From Hanleya hanleyi (taxonomy: Eukaryota > Mollusca > Polyplacophora > Lepidopleurida > Hanleyidae), in contig JAVTVY010020626.1 of assembly GCA_036873755.1 (NCBI GenBank), positions 1 to 64,000 on the forward strand: a stretch of 64,000 nt of DNA, in the 5' to 3' direction. Positions 53,225 to 64,000 of this stretch are shown here, piece by piece. The notes beneath the pieces are model-generated. The model made no database searches, was not told the DNA's origin, and was given only the letters and a program-made list of their open reading frames with translations. Position 1 is the first letter of the stretch. Every line of letters begins with the position of its first letter. Both the position numbers and the translations under genes were made by a program.

Positions 53225-54135
53225 ACATGGCATCGTTCGTTCCTACACTTAGCCATGAGTCCTCTTCATGAACTTACATGTACACTCCGGGATCACACGG
53301 CTCCATGGGACGTTCGGTTCTATCGGGCGATAAAACAACCCATCCCAACTCTCTGTCTATAGATTTATCGAGTTCGGCAAAGAGTTTGGTTGCCTTGAAG
53401 ATCTCATCCGTGTGCAATCAGTCTTCGAACATCAACGGCCGGTTGAACTTCCGCCATTATCTTCTTATGGGTCACGTGATCGGCAACGTATCGGGGGATC
53501 ACATCAACCACCTCGCTGGGGGTCTAATAACACCCCAGCCACCAGTCAGATTTTTGGACCGGATTCGGGGCCTTCGCGCAGATCGCCGGAAGTGACATCA
53601 TATATAGTAAAATAGATGTTTACCGAACATTTCGATTACTTTTCAAGTCTGCATAATAGCTCTGTTGACCTAGAGTTGAAAAAGAATTATCTGGAGATAA
53701 TTTTCGCTGGTTATCTGGACAGAGCATATGAAAAGTAGTTCGCTCATGTGTTGTTCGGCCGGATTCAAACTGAACCGTGCGTTGGTTGGTTTCCCCTATA
53801 CGTCATAGCAACGTAGTAAAGGTCAACTTCCGCTATTGGTGGCAGGGATGGTAATGGAGCCTGCGAAATGGAGCATGCGCTGTGGGGAGGTTGGGGTCAC
53901 ATGACCCGTACGAAGATAATGGCGGAAGTTCTCTCAACCGGCCGTTGATGTTTGAAGACTGATTGCAGACGGATGAGATCTTCACGGCAAACAAACTCTT
54001 TGCCGAACTCGATAAATCTAATAGACAGAGAAATGGGATGGGTTGCCGGATAGAGCCGAACGTCCCATGGAGCCGTGTGATCCCGGAGTGTACACGTAAG
54101 TTCATGAAGAGGACTCATGGCTAAGTGTAGGAACG
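53225..54135. repeat. Inner inverted repeat, arms of about 260 bp
   Basis: The arms at about 53228-53490 and 53870-54130 are inverted copies (GGCATCGTTCGTTCCTACAC here, GTGTAGGAACGAACGATGCC there). They continue through CGGGATCACACGGCTCCATG to CCGGCCGTTGATG-type words. The 380-bp loop is non-coding. Apparent frames in both arms are mirror images of each other. Confidence 0.8.
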
Positions 54136-54139
54136 AACG

Positions 54140-54610
54140 ATGCCCAACCTGTAATCATCTGGGCCATCTATACGCGGTAAGACTGACCCTGGGATCGTGT
54201 GTATCCATTTCAGACTACTTTCGGCAACTGCTGGAGGGAATTTCCAGAAATCAATACCACGTGACTTTGTCAGCCAATCAGCTAAAGTCTACCGACGTAA
54301 CCCCAACGTAATCCGCCATTTTCTAGTCATGTGGTGATCTACTTGTTCAAAATTACAGACCTACCACACCTCTTGGATGATACGAAAGTTATTCATACCT
54401 ATATATTTTGTAAGCCCAGGCAATATCTGTTTCCTGGGTATGTATGGAAACCTGTAATTTATCAGAGTTTTCGAGTCTGTTCTCCGCCAGATGAAGGCCG
54501 AACAGAATCCGGTAAAACACCGGATATCGCTCCGCGATAATGGAGACACACGATTCGCAAGCCATCTTATGGATGGCGAAGTGTACGCAAATGGAACGAT
54601 GCCATGTCAA
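54140..54610. repeat. Outer inverted/direct repeat arm, right
   Basis: Partner of 51000-51720, inverted over about 54160-54600. It ends with CGCAAATGGAACGATGCC. Confidence 0.7.
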
Positions 54611-55345
54611 CTCGGCTAGCAGGATTACTGACCAGAGGGCATACGAATCATGAGCTAGGCAATTGTCATTCGATTGTCCAGTGTGCATACAGAACACCAG
54701 CAAAATGTTTGGCCTTCAATTGCCCAGTTGGCATACAAATCATCAGTCAGGTTACTGAACTCCAAGTGTCTAGTTGGCATAAAAATCATCGGCAAGTCAT
54801 CATGTCCGATACGAACCATCAGCAATGTTATTAACATTCAATTATTCAGTAGGTATACAACTCAGGTTAATATTTCATGTACCCGGTCTCTGCAAAAAAA
54901 AAAAAAAAAAATGCTGATGTACATCACCCGTCATGTTCAAGTGGACAGTTTTACTAATTAATAATACATGTATTGTAGTCTTCAGGTAAAAGTGCAAAAA
55001 TAATTATACTCGCTCATCTACTTCAATTTATCAGAATAACATAGTCTATAATAACTCATGTGGATGTGAAAACTTCTCTCACCTCTATTCTTAATTTCCC
55101 ATGGAGAAACAGTTGAGAAATGTTTATATGAATGACGACATATGATGTCCTTTCGGATGAATGAATATCTCTAATAATAATAACAAAGAGAAGATAGTAT
55201 GTCTAATAAATTTTTATACCTGATGTCCATATGTACATATGTATTGCTCATTCCGAGAAATACTGTTTCGGGTTAATATCACTGAATTGCAAAAAAATAT
55301 AAGAAATAAATATAATATTAATACTGCATCAAGATAGTTTGAAAA
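54611..55345. other. Non-coding AT-rich DNA
   Basis: An A-run lies at 54894-54911. Loose repeats of the form AATCATCAGnnAGnTTACTG occur at 54620-54840. No gene. Confidence 0.45.
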
Positions 55346-55347
55346 AA

Positions 55348-55495
55348 TGACATTGCCATTTTGTTCGGTTGACATTTTGTCCGTTTGTCATTTTGTTCGT
55401 TTGCCATTTTGTCCGTTTGTCATTTTGTCCGGTTGTCATTTTGTCCGTTTGCCATTTTGTCCGGTTGCCATTTTGTCCATTGCCAGTTTGTCCGC
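55348..55495 (+). repeat. 16-17-bp minisatellite TTTGCCATTTTGTCCG
   Basis: About nine tandem units alternate between GTTTGTCATTTTGTCC- and GGTTGCCATTTTGTCC-type versions. The frames over it give cysteine/phenylalanine-rich repeats without biological support. Confidence 0.9.
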
Positions 55496-55499
55496 TTCC

Positions 55500-56412
55500 T
55501 CTCCTCTACACTTTCTATCCCTATCTACAAACTGTCTCATTTCTAGATGGGCCACTTCAGTACTTTTGGTACTGATATCATTTGGCTGAAATAGCATAAT
55601 CTCAACATTATTTATTGATCTATAGGCTGATCGTCATCGATAATTGTGATGTTTTGTGACCCCATTGAAGTAAATCGCGATCTTTGTTATGACAAAGGCA
55701 TATGTACATAAGGTTGAGTGTATTGCTGTGCACATCTTGCTGCAAATGGCATAGGCCCGCCCGTAGGCGTTCAGTTGTAAAAGTGGGTTATCCTTGAATA
55801 GATGTCTCATAACGTGACAAAATCTTTCCGCCTTTATGTTTGACTTTTACTTTGAAATCTCGGTTACTCACTGGGGCCAGGAAATGCAGTCTATCCACAC
55901 TTCGTCAGGGGAAGTGTGCGGCACACAAAATAACTTATCTTGACACCTACAAAGGAGAAGAATACAAATTAATTTTAAATTGAAAGTGTATTTTTTATTT
56001 CGTTTTTCTTTACGTCATTGTGGTCGAATTCACCCCATCGCCCATACAATTTGCATACTGAAGTCGAGGGGAAACAAACAGCCTCAATTTTCACACTTTT
56101 TTAAATAAAATTGTCTACATCGAACAGGAATGTTTGTTTCCCGCACGACACGTCAGCTGTGCGATTCAGAGCATTTCAAGAATAGCCTTATTCTAATAGC
56201 TACTAGGATGTTATCGGCTATAAATTAATGAATGGGTGTATCAGAAAACATCAGTGGTCGTGCTTTCAGCGGCGTGGTAAATTACATGAAATACTTTAGA
56301 AAATTACACGGTGAAATTAAGAGGTGAGGTATGTCACACTACTACTATACGTTCACTTCCGCTAAAAAGCAGAGGTTGTGGATTTAAGGGTGGGATTTGT
56401 CTAACGAGAAAG
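55500..56412. other. Non-coding upstream region of the secreted-protein gene
   Basis: No gene. It contains the upstream region of the TATA-driven gene at 56468; no other control element was recognised. Confidence 0.45.
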
Positions 56413-56420
56413 TATAAAAG
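56413..56420 (+). promoter_or_regulatory. TATA box of the 623-aa protein gene
   Basis: TATAAAAG stands 55 bases before the ATG at 56468. This leaves room for a start site about 30 bases downstream and a short leader. Confidence 0.7.
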
Positions 56421-56467
56421 ACGCGTTGAATCTCTCGGCCGCGAATTAAAATCTGTTAAACAGTAAG

Positions 56468-58339
56468 ATGAGTAAAATGATTTGGGAACGAACCGTTGTA
56501 GATATATTATGTACGTCGTTGTTTTTTGTGCTCATTTCCACATGGAGTGGTGCTAAGGCAGCCAGGGTCCAATTTAACTTGGAAACTTATCTGGAGAACT
56601 CGGACTTTGAAGCTTTGATGCCAAGATCAAACGCCAATGGGAGCACAAGTGTTCTACTGAAAGTTGGGCAATACGTAGAAGTATCGTTCTGTCTTCCTGT
56701 TGAAGCGAATGTTACTGTAGAAGATATAGTATATTCCAATGACGGCCAAAGTGATAATGTACCCATCTTCATAGACGATCAGATCGTTGGGTCCTTTCGG
56801 AGCAAGGAACATTCGGATTGGGGTCGCAAGTGGAACGAGTTCCTCTCGACAGGTCCTATTGGAGCGCCAAAGTCACTTCGTCCTGGATTCCACAAGATCC
56901 AAATAAGTGTGAACGAAACAGATGAGCACGGCGTCGAGTTGGACACAATTTGGCTCAACGCGGATATCCCTGACTTCGACGACGAGGAGTTTCTACGATG
57001 TGAGAAATGCCTGGAACAAGTCGTCAGTTTCGACATCGAAGAAGATGGCAACCAAAATCCAGAAGAAGAGAATACTGGTGCGGTGCTTCTACTTGAAAAC
57101 CAAGGCTTAGTTACATCAGAGGATGGCACAAGCAGTATCGTCGTTGATATGATTCCCCGCCCGATGGTTCCTTGTCGGGTTCTGGCGGTCACCCCGTGGT
57201 ACATTGGCGGGCCATCAGATCCAATTCCCGGCAGTAGTACAAAGGGTCCCGAGCGAATTAACATCTGGGAAATTGGTACCTTGGATCAGAGTGCTAACGA
57301 GTTTACCGAGGAAGCTCGAGAAGGCAATTCCAACCCAGATGATTTCCGTGTCGCCAAATTTGAGCCAAACTTCATCGGAGTCTTTGCTTCAGAGACAGAC
57401 GACGCGTTTCGGATTAGTTGGTCGGGTCGAAGACTCGAAGAACTGGAGATTAAAGAAGACGACGTCTTGTTCTTCGAGATTTCATTGGTTGCACCGCAAG
57501 CTCCGGTTAACCTCTCTGTTTATACGTCCGACGACTTATCTCCATTGTTTTCCAAAACTTTCACAGTCGATTCGCCGACCCAAACATGGGAATTTCCTGC
57601 AACAACGTGGTCGACTGATCCTTCAACCTCGAACTTTATAGGAATTATCATGGATTCAGCCGAACCAACAAATGTCGGACTCGATTACGTGCAAATGTTC
57701 TTGGAGAAGGAAAGTCCCAAGGTAAGAAACACTAAGGAGTTCGTCATAGAAGCCAGATCAAACGGTCCAAGTTCGGAACAAGCCACCATGACCGTTACTG
57801 GTATCCAGAACCAGCCTGTAGAGGGCGCTGAGGTGGTACAAATTAGTGTTCGCGCAAACGGAGGTCAAGACTTAGTGCCAATATTTCAGCTACAACAGAA
57901 CGGAGGTATAACTATCACATCCCCTTTACTCGGCGAATTCCCGCCAGCCGACCAAAGATCTCTCTTCAAATTGGCGCCGTATTTATCCGGGATTAAGTCG
58001 GTTAGCGTCGACCCATCGGACTTGACGCTTAACGTCACGTTCCAAGACGACAGCGTAGTACGACTGCGCATTGACGCAACGTCGGAAACAGCAGAGTTTA
58101 CGATTCTCGGTGCTGACCTAAAAACTAGTATAGACGACAATCCCTTTGTTAGTTTCGAAACGCCTTGGAAAAGTGACGCTGACAACGGTGCTGATACGAT
58201 CGTCACCAACGAGCGGAATGTCAATCAACTTCTGACGGGTTGGGACTCACTGGAGGCGTCCACTGTTGACTTTGTGAACAGGTGTGGTTCTGCTGACGGA
58301 GTTACCGGACCTGACTGGAAGATTGAACTCCTAGAATAA
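56468..58339 (+). CDS. Secreted protein of unknown function, 623 aa, intronless
   Basis: The frame is continuous and starts 55 bases after a TATA box. Residues 1-31 form a signal peptide (hydrophobic DILCTSLFFVLISTW, cleavage probably after AKA). The mature protein is acidic. It contains few cysteines (in SFCLPVEA, RCEKCLEQ, VPCRV and NRCGSAD) and several N-glycosylation sites (NGS, NVT, NET, NLS). Residues about 35-170 and 290-420 look like beta-sandwich domains. The first includes GFHKIQISVNETDEHGVELD, reminiscent of carbohydrate-binding galactose-binding-like modules, where such a segment often precedes a D-x-I strand. The C-terminal third (about 430-600) is another beta-rich region. No catalytic motif, membrane anchor or known domain name can be assigned with confidence. 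Lack of introns over 1.9 kb is unusual for an animal gene. AATAAA overlaps the stop codon. Confidence 0.8.
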   Translation: MSKMIWERTVVDILCTSLFFVLISTWSGAKAARVQFNLETYLENSDFEALMPRSNANGSTSVLLKVGQYVEVSFCLPVEANVTVEDIVYSNDGQSDNVPIFIDDQIVGSFRSKEHSDWGRKWNEFLSTGPIGAPKSLRPGFHKIQISVNETDEHGVELDTIWLNADIPDFDDEEFLRCEKCLEQVVSFDIEEDGNQNPEEENTGAVLLLENQGLVTSEDGTSSIVVDMIPRPMVPCRVLAVTPWYIGGPSDPIPGSSTKGPERINIWEIGTLDQSANEFTEEAREGNSNPDDFRVAKFEPNFIGVFASETDDAFRISWSGRRLEELEIKEDDVLFFEISLVAPQAPVNLSVYTSDDLSPLFSKTFTVDSPTQTWEFPATTWSTDPSTSNFIGIIMDSAEPTNVGLDYVQMFLEKESPKVRNTKEFVIEARSNGPSSEQATMTVTGIQNQPVEGAEVVQISVRANGGQDLVPIFQLQQNGGITITSPLLGEFPPADQRSLFKLAPYLSGIKSVSVDPSDLTLNVTFQDDSVVRLRIDATSETAEFTILGADLKTSIDDNPFVSFETPWKSDADNGADTIVTNERNVNQLLTGWDSLEASTVDFVNRCGSADGVTGPDWKIELLE

Positions 58340-58579
58340 ACTGAACCGCGTAACGACATGTCTCTAATCAGTTGCAGCAATTTTTGAACCTATTGATTGG
58401 TCGATTTTAATTTTTGAAAGCAATTAACCGCCTGTGATTGACTTGTTGAGAAATGTGACAGAACATGCACCATTATGCAAACTGTTTGTATTTACTCCAC
58501 TTGATTTACACGTGTCACACAAGATGTGAGCTCTTTGTAGATATGTAATAATTCTGGATATATGAAATGTGCATTAAAA
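58334..58579 (+). terminator. Candidate polyadenylation signals
   Basis: AATAAA overlaps the stop codon of the 623-aa gene (about 58334). ATTAAA occurs at about 58573 after GTGC. The second is better placed for a normal 3' UTR. Confidence 0.4.
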
Positions 58580-58866
58580 CCTTACCCCTCATAGAAAACA
58601 GATTCAGAAATTATATAATTTTACAATATTGGATTTTTCAAGGTGGAGAATCTCTTGAATCTCTCTCCCCCCCCGCCCCCAGTGTCCGGTATTTGATTGA
58701 AATTCCCCGATATTGGGAATGCGTAATCCGCGGGGTGCCAGTTAGCTTAACCCGAAAGCAGCGGCTAAAGGGGTCTAATTTAACTTGTATTGATTAATTT
58801 TTGTTGTTAATGATTTCGTAGCTTCAGACCCTTCTTCGATCGGAAAATTTTGCGAAGCCGTCCTCA
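58580..58866. other. Non-coding spacer
   Basis: A C-rich run at 58664-58680. No gene. Confidence 0.45.
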
Positions 58867-58874
58867 CCCTATAC

Positions 58875-59057
58875 CACAGGCCCGCAAAACAAGAGTTTTG
58901 GGGGTGTGGGCGGTGATATTAGGGCGAAGTGTCGAAATATGGGATCTCTCTATATAACCCCATGATTTATATAAATGGGGTTATATATAGAGACCCCATG
59001 TTTCGACACTTCGCCCTAACACCATCCCCCACAAAACTCTTGTTTTGCGGGCCTGTG
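58875..59057. mobile_element. 183-bp palindromic MITE, hAT-like
   Basis: The whole element is one near-perfect palindrome: CACAGGCCCGCAAAACAAGA at the left pairs with the right end, and AGGGCGAAGTGTCGAAA pairs further in. Flanks CCCTATAC (58867-58874) and CCCTATAA (59058-59065) match at 7 of 8 positions, consistent with an old 8-bp hAT-type duplication. Confidence 0.8.
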
Positions 59058-59382
59058 CCCTATAACTATTACACCTACAGTTTCAAGGATTTCCCACACA
59101 GTTGGGAATCACATGTGTCGATTTCAAATAAATGGGTTATCGTCATAGCAGATCTAGAGGGTGGCGTAGAGTATTCAAGTATGGCGTAGTGTAAGGTCCC
59201 CGGTAAAAACTGTTTTGTCGCAGTATTTATTTTGTGGCTGGAGGAGGCGATGATTTGAGTGGTGGAAAAGAGTGATTTACTTCGGTTTCGTCCGGCTGGG
59301 CTTTTAAGATGAGGCCCATAACAGATCCAATGTTTTAATCACTCAAATAAACGTCTCCAGTAAGTTACACAATGTACACAGC

Positions 59383-62300
59383 AGTAGTAGATAAAGAGCC
59401 GATGGGCTCTTATTGACCTCAAAAATTTGCATAAAGTACCCGGATGTAAAGGTCAAGTTCACTATAGTTCCGGCACTTCCGGTCACTTTTTCAAAAGTTC
59501 GGGTAGGTCTGATATGGGATGGATAGGCCCATATGGGCTGATTGGACAATGTGGGTCCCATTGGGAAACCCACACATGCTCACTTGCGGTATCGGTTGTG
59601 GGATCTTGTTTTTCTCGTCTCACCACGTAGAACACGATGGGAGGGGTCTCCCAGTTAAGCTGAGAAAGTTTTTGAAAAGTTCGGGTAGGTCTGATGTAGG
59701 GTGGATAGGCCCATACTGGCTCATTGGACAATATGGGTCCCACTGGGAAACCCACATATGCTCATTTGCGCTATGGGTTGTGGGATCTTGTTTTTCCCGT
59801 CTCACCAGGTAGAACACGATGGAAGGGGTGTCGAGGTTAAGCGGTGATTTTTTTTACAGTCACTGTGCGCATGCGCAATTGGGTGTAGTAAGTAAAGTGG
59901 TCATTTTGGGGGTGCGTGGGGATGTGCTTGAGCGATTGAGGGACCATCCATGGTCCAAATGCACCGTGTGGGTTATCAGTGTGAAGCTCTGGTGGTGTAG
60001 ACCACGACTTGGGGGATGTCGATGTCATCTGTGACGTCATTGGGAACGTCATCAGGACGAGTAGTAGCCAAAGTGGACAACTTGGGGGTGTGACGGAAGG
60101 TGTTTGCGGTAGAGAGGGACCATCCGTGGTCCAAATGGACCGCGTGGGGTGTCATCTTGTAGCTTTCTGCATGTAGACGGCGAGTAAAAGGTGTTTGTTG
60201 GAAGTCGCGTCAATCTGCGCATGCACAGTTGGGGTGTAGTAAGTAAAGTGATCATGTTGGGGGTTTGAGGGATCCCTTGGATTCAAACGGACCGTGATTG
60301 CAGCAGCCCCCTGGATGACTGAGATGTCCAGAATGAGGTGTCTCTACTTACCGGGTGATGTATCATCAGGAGCAGTAAAGCGAAAAAGGGCATTATAAAG
60401 TGTGAAGGTGTTTGAGCGATTGAGGACCATCGTGGTCCAAATGTGTCAACAGGGTGGGGCCTCGGTGACTACGTCTGAGAGATGTCCACGTCATCTCTGA
60501 CATCATTGTTGAAGTCATCAGTAGAAGTAGTAGTGAAAGCGGGCATTATGGGGGTGTGAAGGGGTGTGTTTGAGCGATTGAGGGACCATCAGTGGTTCAA
60601 ATGTGTCGTGTGAGGTGTCATTTTGTAGCTCTCGTGGTGTAGATCACGACTGGGGGATGTCCACGTCATCTCTGACGTCACTGGTGACGTCATCAGTAGG
60701 AGTAGTAGCGAGAGAGGGCATTATGGGGTGTGAAGGGGTGTGTTTGAGCGATTGAGGGGCCATCGTTGGTCCAAATGCGTCGTGTGAGGTGTCCTCTTGT
60801 AGTTCTTGGGGTGTAGGCCACGACTTGAAGGATGTCACGTCATCTGTGACGTCACTGGTGACGTCATCAGTAGGAGTAGTAGCCAAAGTAGGCATTTTGG
60901 GGTGTGAAGGAAGGGGTTTGGAGTAGAAATGGACCATCCGTGGTTCGAATGCGTCGTGTGAGGTGTCATCTTGTAGCAACACCCACCAACACCAAGCTTA
61001 CTACATCAGTAGGAGTAGTAGCCAAAGTAGGCATTTTGGGGTGTGAAGGAAGGGGTTTGGAGTAGAAATGGACCATCCGTGGTCCAAATGGACCGCGTGG
61101 GGTGTCATCTTGTAGCTTTCTGCATGTAGACGGCGAGTAAAAGGTGTTTGTTGGAAGTCGCGTCAATCTGCGCATGCACAGTTGGGGTGTAGTAAGTAAA
61201 GTGATCATGTTGGGGGTGCGCAGGGGGTGTGTTTGAGCGATTGAGGGACCATCCTTGGTCCAAATGGACCGTGTGGGGTATCAGTGTGTAGCCCTCGGGG
61301 TGTAGACTACGACTGGAGAGATGTCCATGTCATCTCTGACGTAATTGGTGACGTCATCAGTAGGAGTAGTAGCGAAAAAGGGCATTATGGGGGTGTGAAG
61401 GGGGGTGTTTGAGCGATTGAGGGACCATCGGTGGTCCAAATGTGTCGTGTGGGGTATCAGGGTGTAGCCCTCGGGGTGTAGACTACGTCTTGAGAGATGT
61501 CCACGTCATCTCTGACATCATTGTTGAAGTCATCAGTAGAAGTAGTAGTGAAAGAGGATATTATGGGGGTGTGAAGGGGTGTGTTTGAGCGATTGAGGGA
61601 CCATCAGTGGTTCAAATGTGTCGTGTGAGGTGTCATCTTGTAGCTCTCGTGGTGTAGATCACGACTGGGGGATGTCCACGTCATCTCTGACGTCACTGGT
61701 GACGTGATCAGTAGGAGTAGTAGCGAGAGAGGGCATTATGGGTTGTGAAGGGGTGTGTTTGAGCGATTGAGGGGCCATCGTTGGTCCAAATGCGTCGTGT
61801 GAGGTGTCCTCTTGTAGTTCTTGGGGTGTAGACCACGACTTGAAGGATGTCCACGTCATCTGTGACGTCACTGGTGACGTCATCAGTAGGAGTAGTAGCC
61901 AAAGTAGGCATTTTGGGGTGTGAAGGAAGGGGTTTGGAGTAGAAATGGACCATCCGTGGTTCGAATGCGTCGTGTGAGGTGTCATCTTGTAGCAACACCC
62001 ACCAACACCAAGCTTAACGCTTGAACGCCCTGGTGAATTAGACCTCAAGCGATGATTTTCTAGATATTCCATGGAAATGACACTAATTCATCGAAATGCG
62101 GTGAAGCCCGTCAACGCCTGTCGCTACGCCTTAACGCCTTAGCATAACGACTTGACGCCATAATATAGACCGGAGAGAGAACAACAACAACAACAACAAC
62201 AACAAGTGTTCATATAGTTTATTATCCCCTCCCGTACATCATACCCACACTGGGGGAGCTGCGTTGGGTATGTTTACAATACAAGTAGGCTCTTGTCCGA

Positions 62301-62640
62301 TCAGAAGCCGCTGTATCTGTCATTTTCGTTCTTGCCCGTTAGATGTATTCTCGGCTGCTCTTATCCAATCAAAAGCCGTCCTTTGAGAAAGTTCAATGTT
62401 CGGTCATGTTCGCTCTAATCCGTATGTTCTAATCCTGGCCGAGCAGGCCAGGCTATTGTTCAGGCAGCATGTCCTGAAACAGTTGTTTGCATGGGGCATG
62501 GGAATGGACGTTTTGGGGTTGAGAAGAGCCAGTAGTGGGCGTACTGGGTCGGGGAGATTGCACGTTTTTGGAATACGCTTGCTTTTATAGACAGTAACGC
62601 CCGCCAACGCCCAGCTTAACGCTTAAACGCCCTGGTGAAT
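59383..62640. mobile_element. Polinton-related non-coding derivative, right end lost
   Basis: A possible terminus AGTAGTAGATAAAGAGCC at 59383 shares its first seven bases with the two elements at 28-44 kb. The next 500 bp match the Polinton TIR subrepeats (TTGTTTTTCTCGTCTCACCA, then CGTAGAACACGATGGGAGGG). After 59860 it consists of subrepeats with GATGTCCACGTCATC, TGACGTCA pairs and GTAGTAAGTAAAGTG, like the centre of the nested element at 41.3-42.8 kb. About 900 bp are duplicated in tandem (about 60120-60985 and 61075-62000). A polyadenylation/hairpin module lies at 62160-62275. No gene was found. At about 62645 it gives way to a LINE fragment, and no right terminus is visible. Confidence 0.75.
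62160..62280 (-). terminator. Polyadenylation/hairpin module in the third element
   Basis: A (CAA)n tract precedes GTTTATTATCCCC (AATAAA on the minus strand). Then CATACCCA and TGGGTATG pair around a CTGGGGGAG loop (62239-62272). Compared with 33848-33889, one stem position changes on both sides (C-G to T-A), keeping the pairing. Confidence 0.6.
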
Positions 62641-62649
62641 TAGCATCCA

Positions 62650-64000
62650 CACCTATAGATAAGTGGCCCGTTCTTGCTGATAACATCGAATCTGTAGTTG
62701 ATACTAATAAAGCTAATGTTGTGATTCTTGGTGATCAAAATGAAAACCTTTTCGATTCTTCAAAATACCATCTAACAGACCTAGTAGCCAGTTTTGGTAT
62801 GAACCAGATTATAACAGAGGCCACACGTCCTGCATCGGGGTCCTTATTAGATCCGATTATTTGTTTAACGCTTGACAACATCACCGAATCTGGTGTCTTG
62901 TCTAACTTTTGTAGCGATCATTGCCCCGTATTTGTTAAACTTCACTCCAAGATTATTAGAGAGAAAAGCTTCACGCGAAAGGTATGGAATTATGACAAAG
63001 CCGATTGGGAAGGGTTCCGTAATGTACTTAAAACATCAAACTGGGAAGGCCTATCAGATGGAAATTCAGTAGAGACTTGGTGTAAGATTGTTACTGAAAG
63101 TATATTGAACTCTGCCAAAGATATACTATCCCAAACAGGCTAGTAACAATACGGCCATCAGATAAGAACTGGATAACCGGTGAAATTAAGTATGAAATGA
63201 GAATTCGTCACAAACTGTACAAACGTTCCAGGAAATCTGGTTGCCAAAATGATATAAATATTTACAAAATACAACGAAATAAAGTTAATAGGTTAGTGAA
63301 ATTAGCTAAAGAAAACTATAAGCTAAATGCCGAAAAAATAAAATCTGGAAACGTTGGAGATAAATATTGATGGAAACTATGCAAATCTTTTATGAAGGGC
63401 TGTAATTCCAGTTTGTGCCAGTTCCCCCCTCTTTTACGGTCAGATAGCACCTACGAATACGACCCACAAGCGAAAGCTACGATGTTGAACGATTACCTTT
63501 CTAAAATATGTTATGTCGACGACTCAAACGCTATTCTTCCTTTAATTATCCCACATACAGGACCCCAGTTAACAAATTTTGCTGTTACTATGAATGATGT
63601 ACTGCCCATTTTATCAAATCTGGACACTACCAAAGCTATTGGACCAGACGGAATTAGTCCAAGACTTTTTCTCGAAGGGAAGGACGTTCTTGCTCCGATA
63701 TTTGTTAGGTTTTTTAATTATTCTCTCCAAAAAGCCATATTTCCTTCTTCGTGGAAATTGGCCAATGTTACGCCAATCTTTAAGAAAGGTAACAAAAATG
63801 ACATTGTTAACTATAGACCGATTTCTTTACTTAGCTGTTTAAGTAAAGTATTGGAAAAAGTTGTATTCAAACACGTATTCAATTTCCTACACGAGAAAAT
63901 AACACCGAATCAACATGGTTTCTTACCGTCTAAATCAACTGTTACACAACTTCTAGATATTTATTTCGATATTGTTAATGCATTAGACAAAGGTAAAGAA
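62650..64000 (+). pseudogene. Non-LTR retrotransposon fragment (endonuclease end + reverse transcriptase), runs off the window
   Basis: The left part (about 62650-63143) is the C-terminal half of an apurinic-type endonuclease. The VVILGD motif is followed by QN where GDFN is usual, and the final SDHCPVF motif is intact. A frameshift near 63135 moves to the frame that encodes the linker (PSDKNWITGEIKYEMR). A TGA at about 63368 replaces what is probably tryptophan. From there the frame is open to the window edge with reverse transcriptase motifs: TTKAIGPDGISPRLF, FPSSWKLANVTPIFKKG, NYRPISLLSCLSKVLEK and PNQHGFLPSKSTV. The pattern fits the Jockey/CR1 group of LINEs. The 5' part is missing, typical of truncated insertion. 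The rest of the RT and the 3' end lie outside the window. Confidence 0.85.

Noticed and set aside
55347..55589. Cysteine/phenylalanine-rich frames
   Set aside because: They are produced by the 16-17-bp minisatellite.
60644..62072. Minus-strand frames of 96-137 codons in the third Polinton-derived element
   Set aside because: They repeat with the duplicated subrepeats and change phase between copies; no protein family.

Overview
The window is a repeat-rich stretch of an animal nuclear genome. It holds two apparently intact secreted-protein genes of animal type, each a single long exon. Between them lie LTR and non-LTR retrotransposons, a Polinton-type (adintovirus-like) DNA element, many short terminal-inverted-repeat (TIR) transposons and a large satellite. 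The mixture, with a VIT+VWA (inter-alpha-trypsin-inhibitor heavy-chain-like) gene, suggests a marine invertebrate such as a lophotrochozoan, hemichordate, lancelet or echinoderm. The sequence alone does not decide which. No rRNA, tRNA gene, CRISPR array or bacterial operon was seen.

Layout. 1-2.9 kb: non-coding, with a 224-bp MITE whose empty site survives in a nearby paralogous copy. 2.9-5.0 kb: VIT/VWA gene. 5-12.5 kb: AT-rich non-coding DNA with a tRNA-like inverted pair, minisatellites and small MITEs. 12.6-22.6 kb: a family of GGTCA-rich repeats, into which a 1.14-kb TIR element and then a 7.6-kb Ty3/Gypsy element have inserted. The Gypsy element has one uninterrupted 1774-residue gag-pol reading frame. 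22.6-26.8 kb: about 63 copies of a 65-bp satellite.

28156-44068 is the centrepiece. It is a Polinton with AGTAGTATAC... termini, a GGGGTA 6-bp target duplication, roughly 1.5-kb TIRs full of subrepeats, and minus-strand genes in the order: small ORFs, integrase with chromodomain, membrane protein, packaging ATPase, minor capsid proteins, penton-like protein, basic core protein, major capsid protein, protease. Nearly every gene is broken, and no DNA polymerase B is present. A second, non-coding element of 3792 bp (40260-44051) with related termini and its own 6-bp target duplication (GCCCTT) sits 17 bp from the right end of the Polinton. Removing it restores the right TIR. A third relative lies at about 59.4-62.6 kb, and a fragment of a second integrase gene lies at about 52-53 kb.

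44-56 kb is non-coding. It holds a 1.5-kb palindromic hAT-like element with a segmental duplication of its right flank, an array of CCTATAGG palindromes and nested inverted repeats. 56.5-58.3 kb encodes an unrecognised 623-residue secreted protein behind a TATA box. The window ends in a broken non-LTR retrotransposon (endonuclease end plus reverse transcriptase), which runs off the right edge.

Most of the window is therefore a record of nested transposition. The notable points are the Polinton family with non-coding derivatives that keep TIR regulatory motifs (TGCGCATGCGCA, TGACGTCA) and a conserved hairpin next to a polyadenylation signal.
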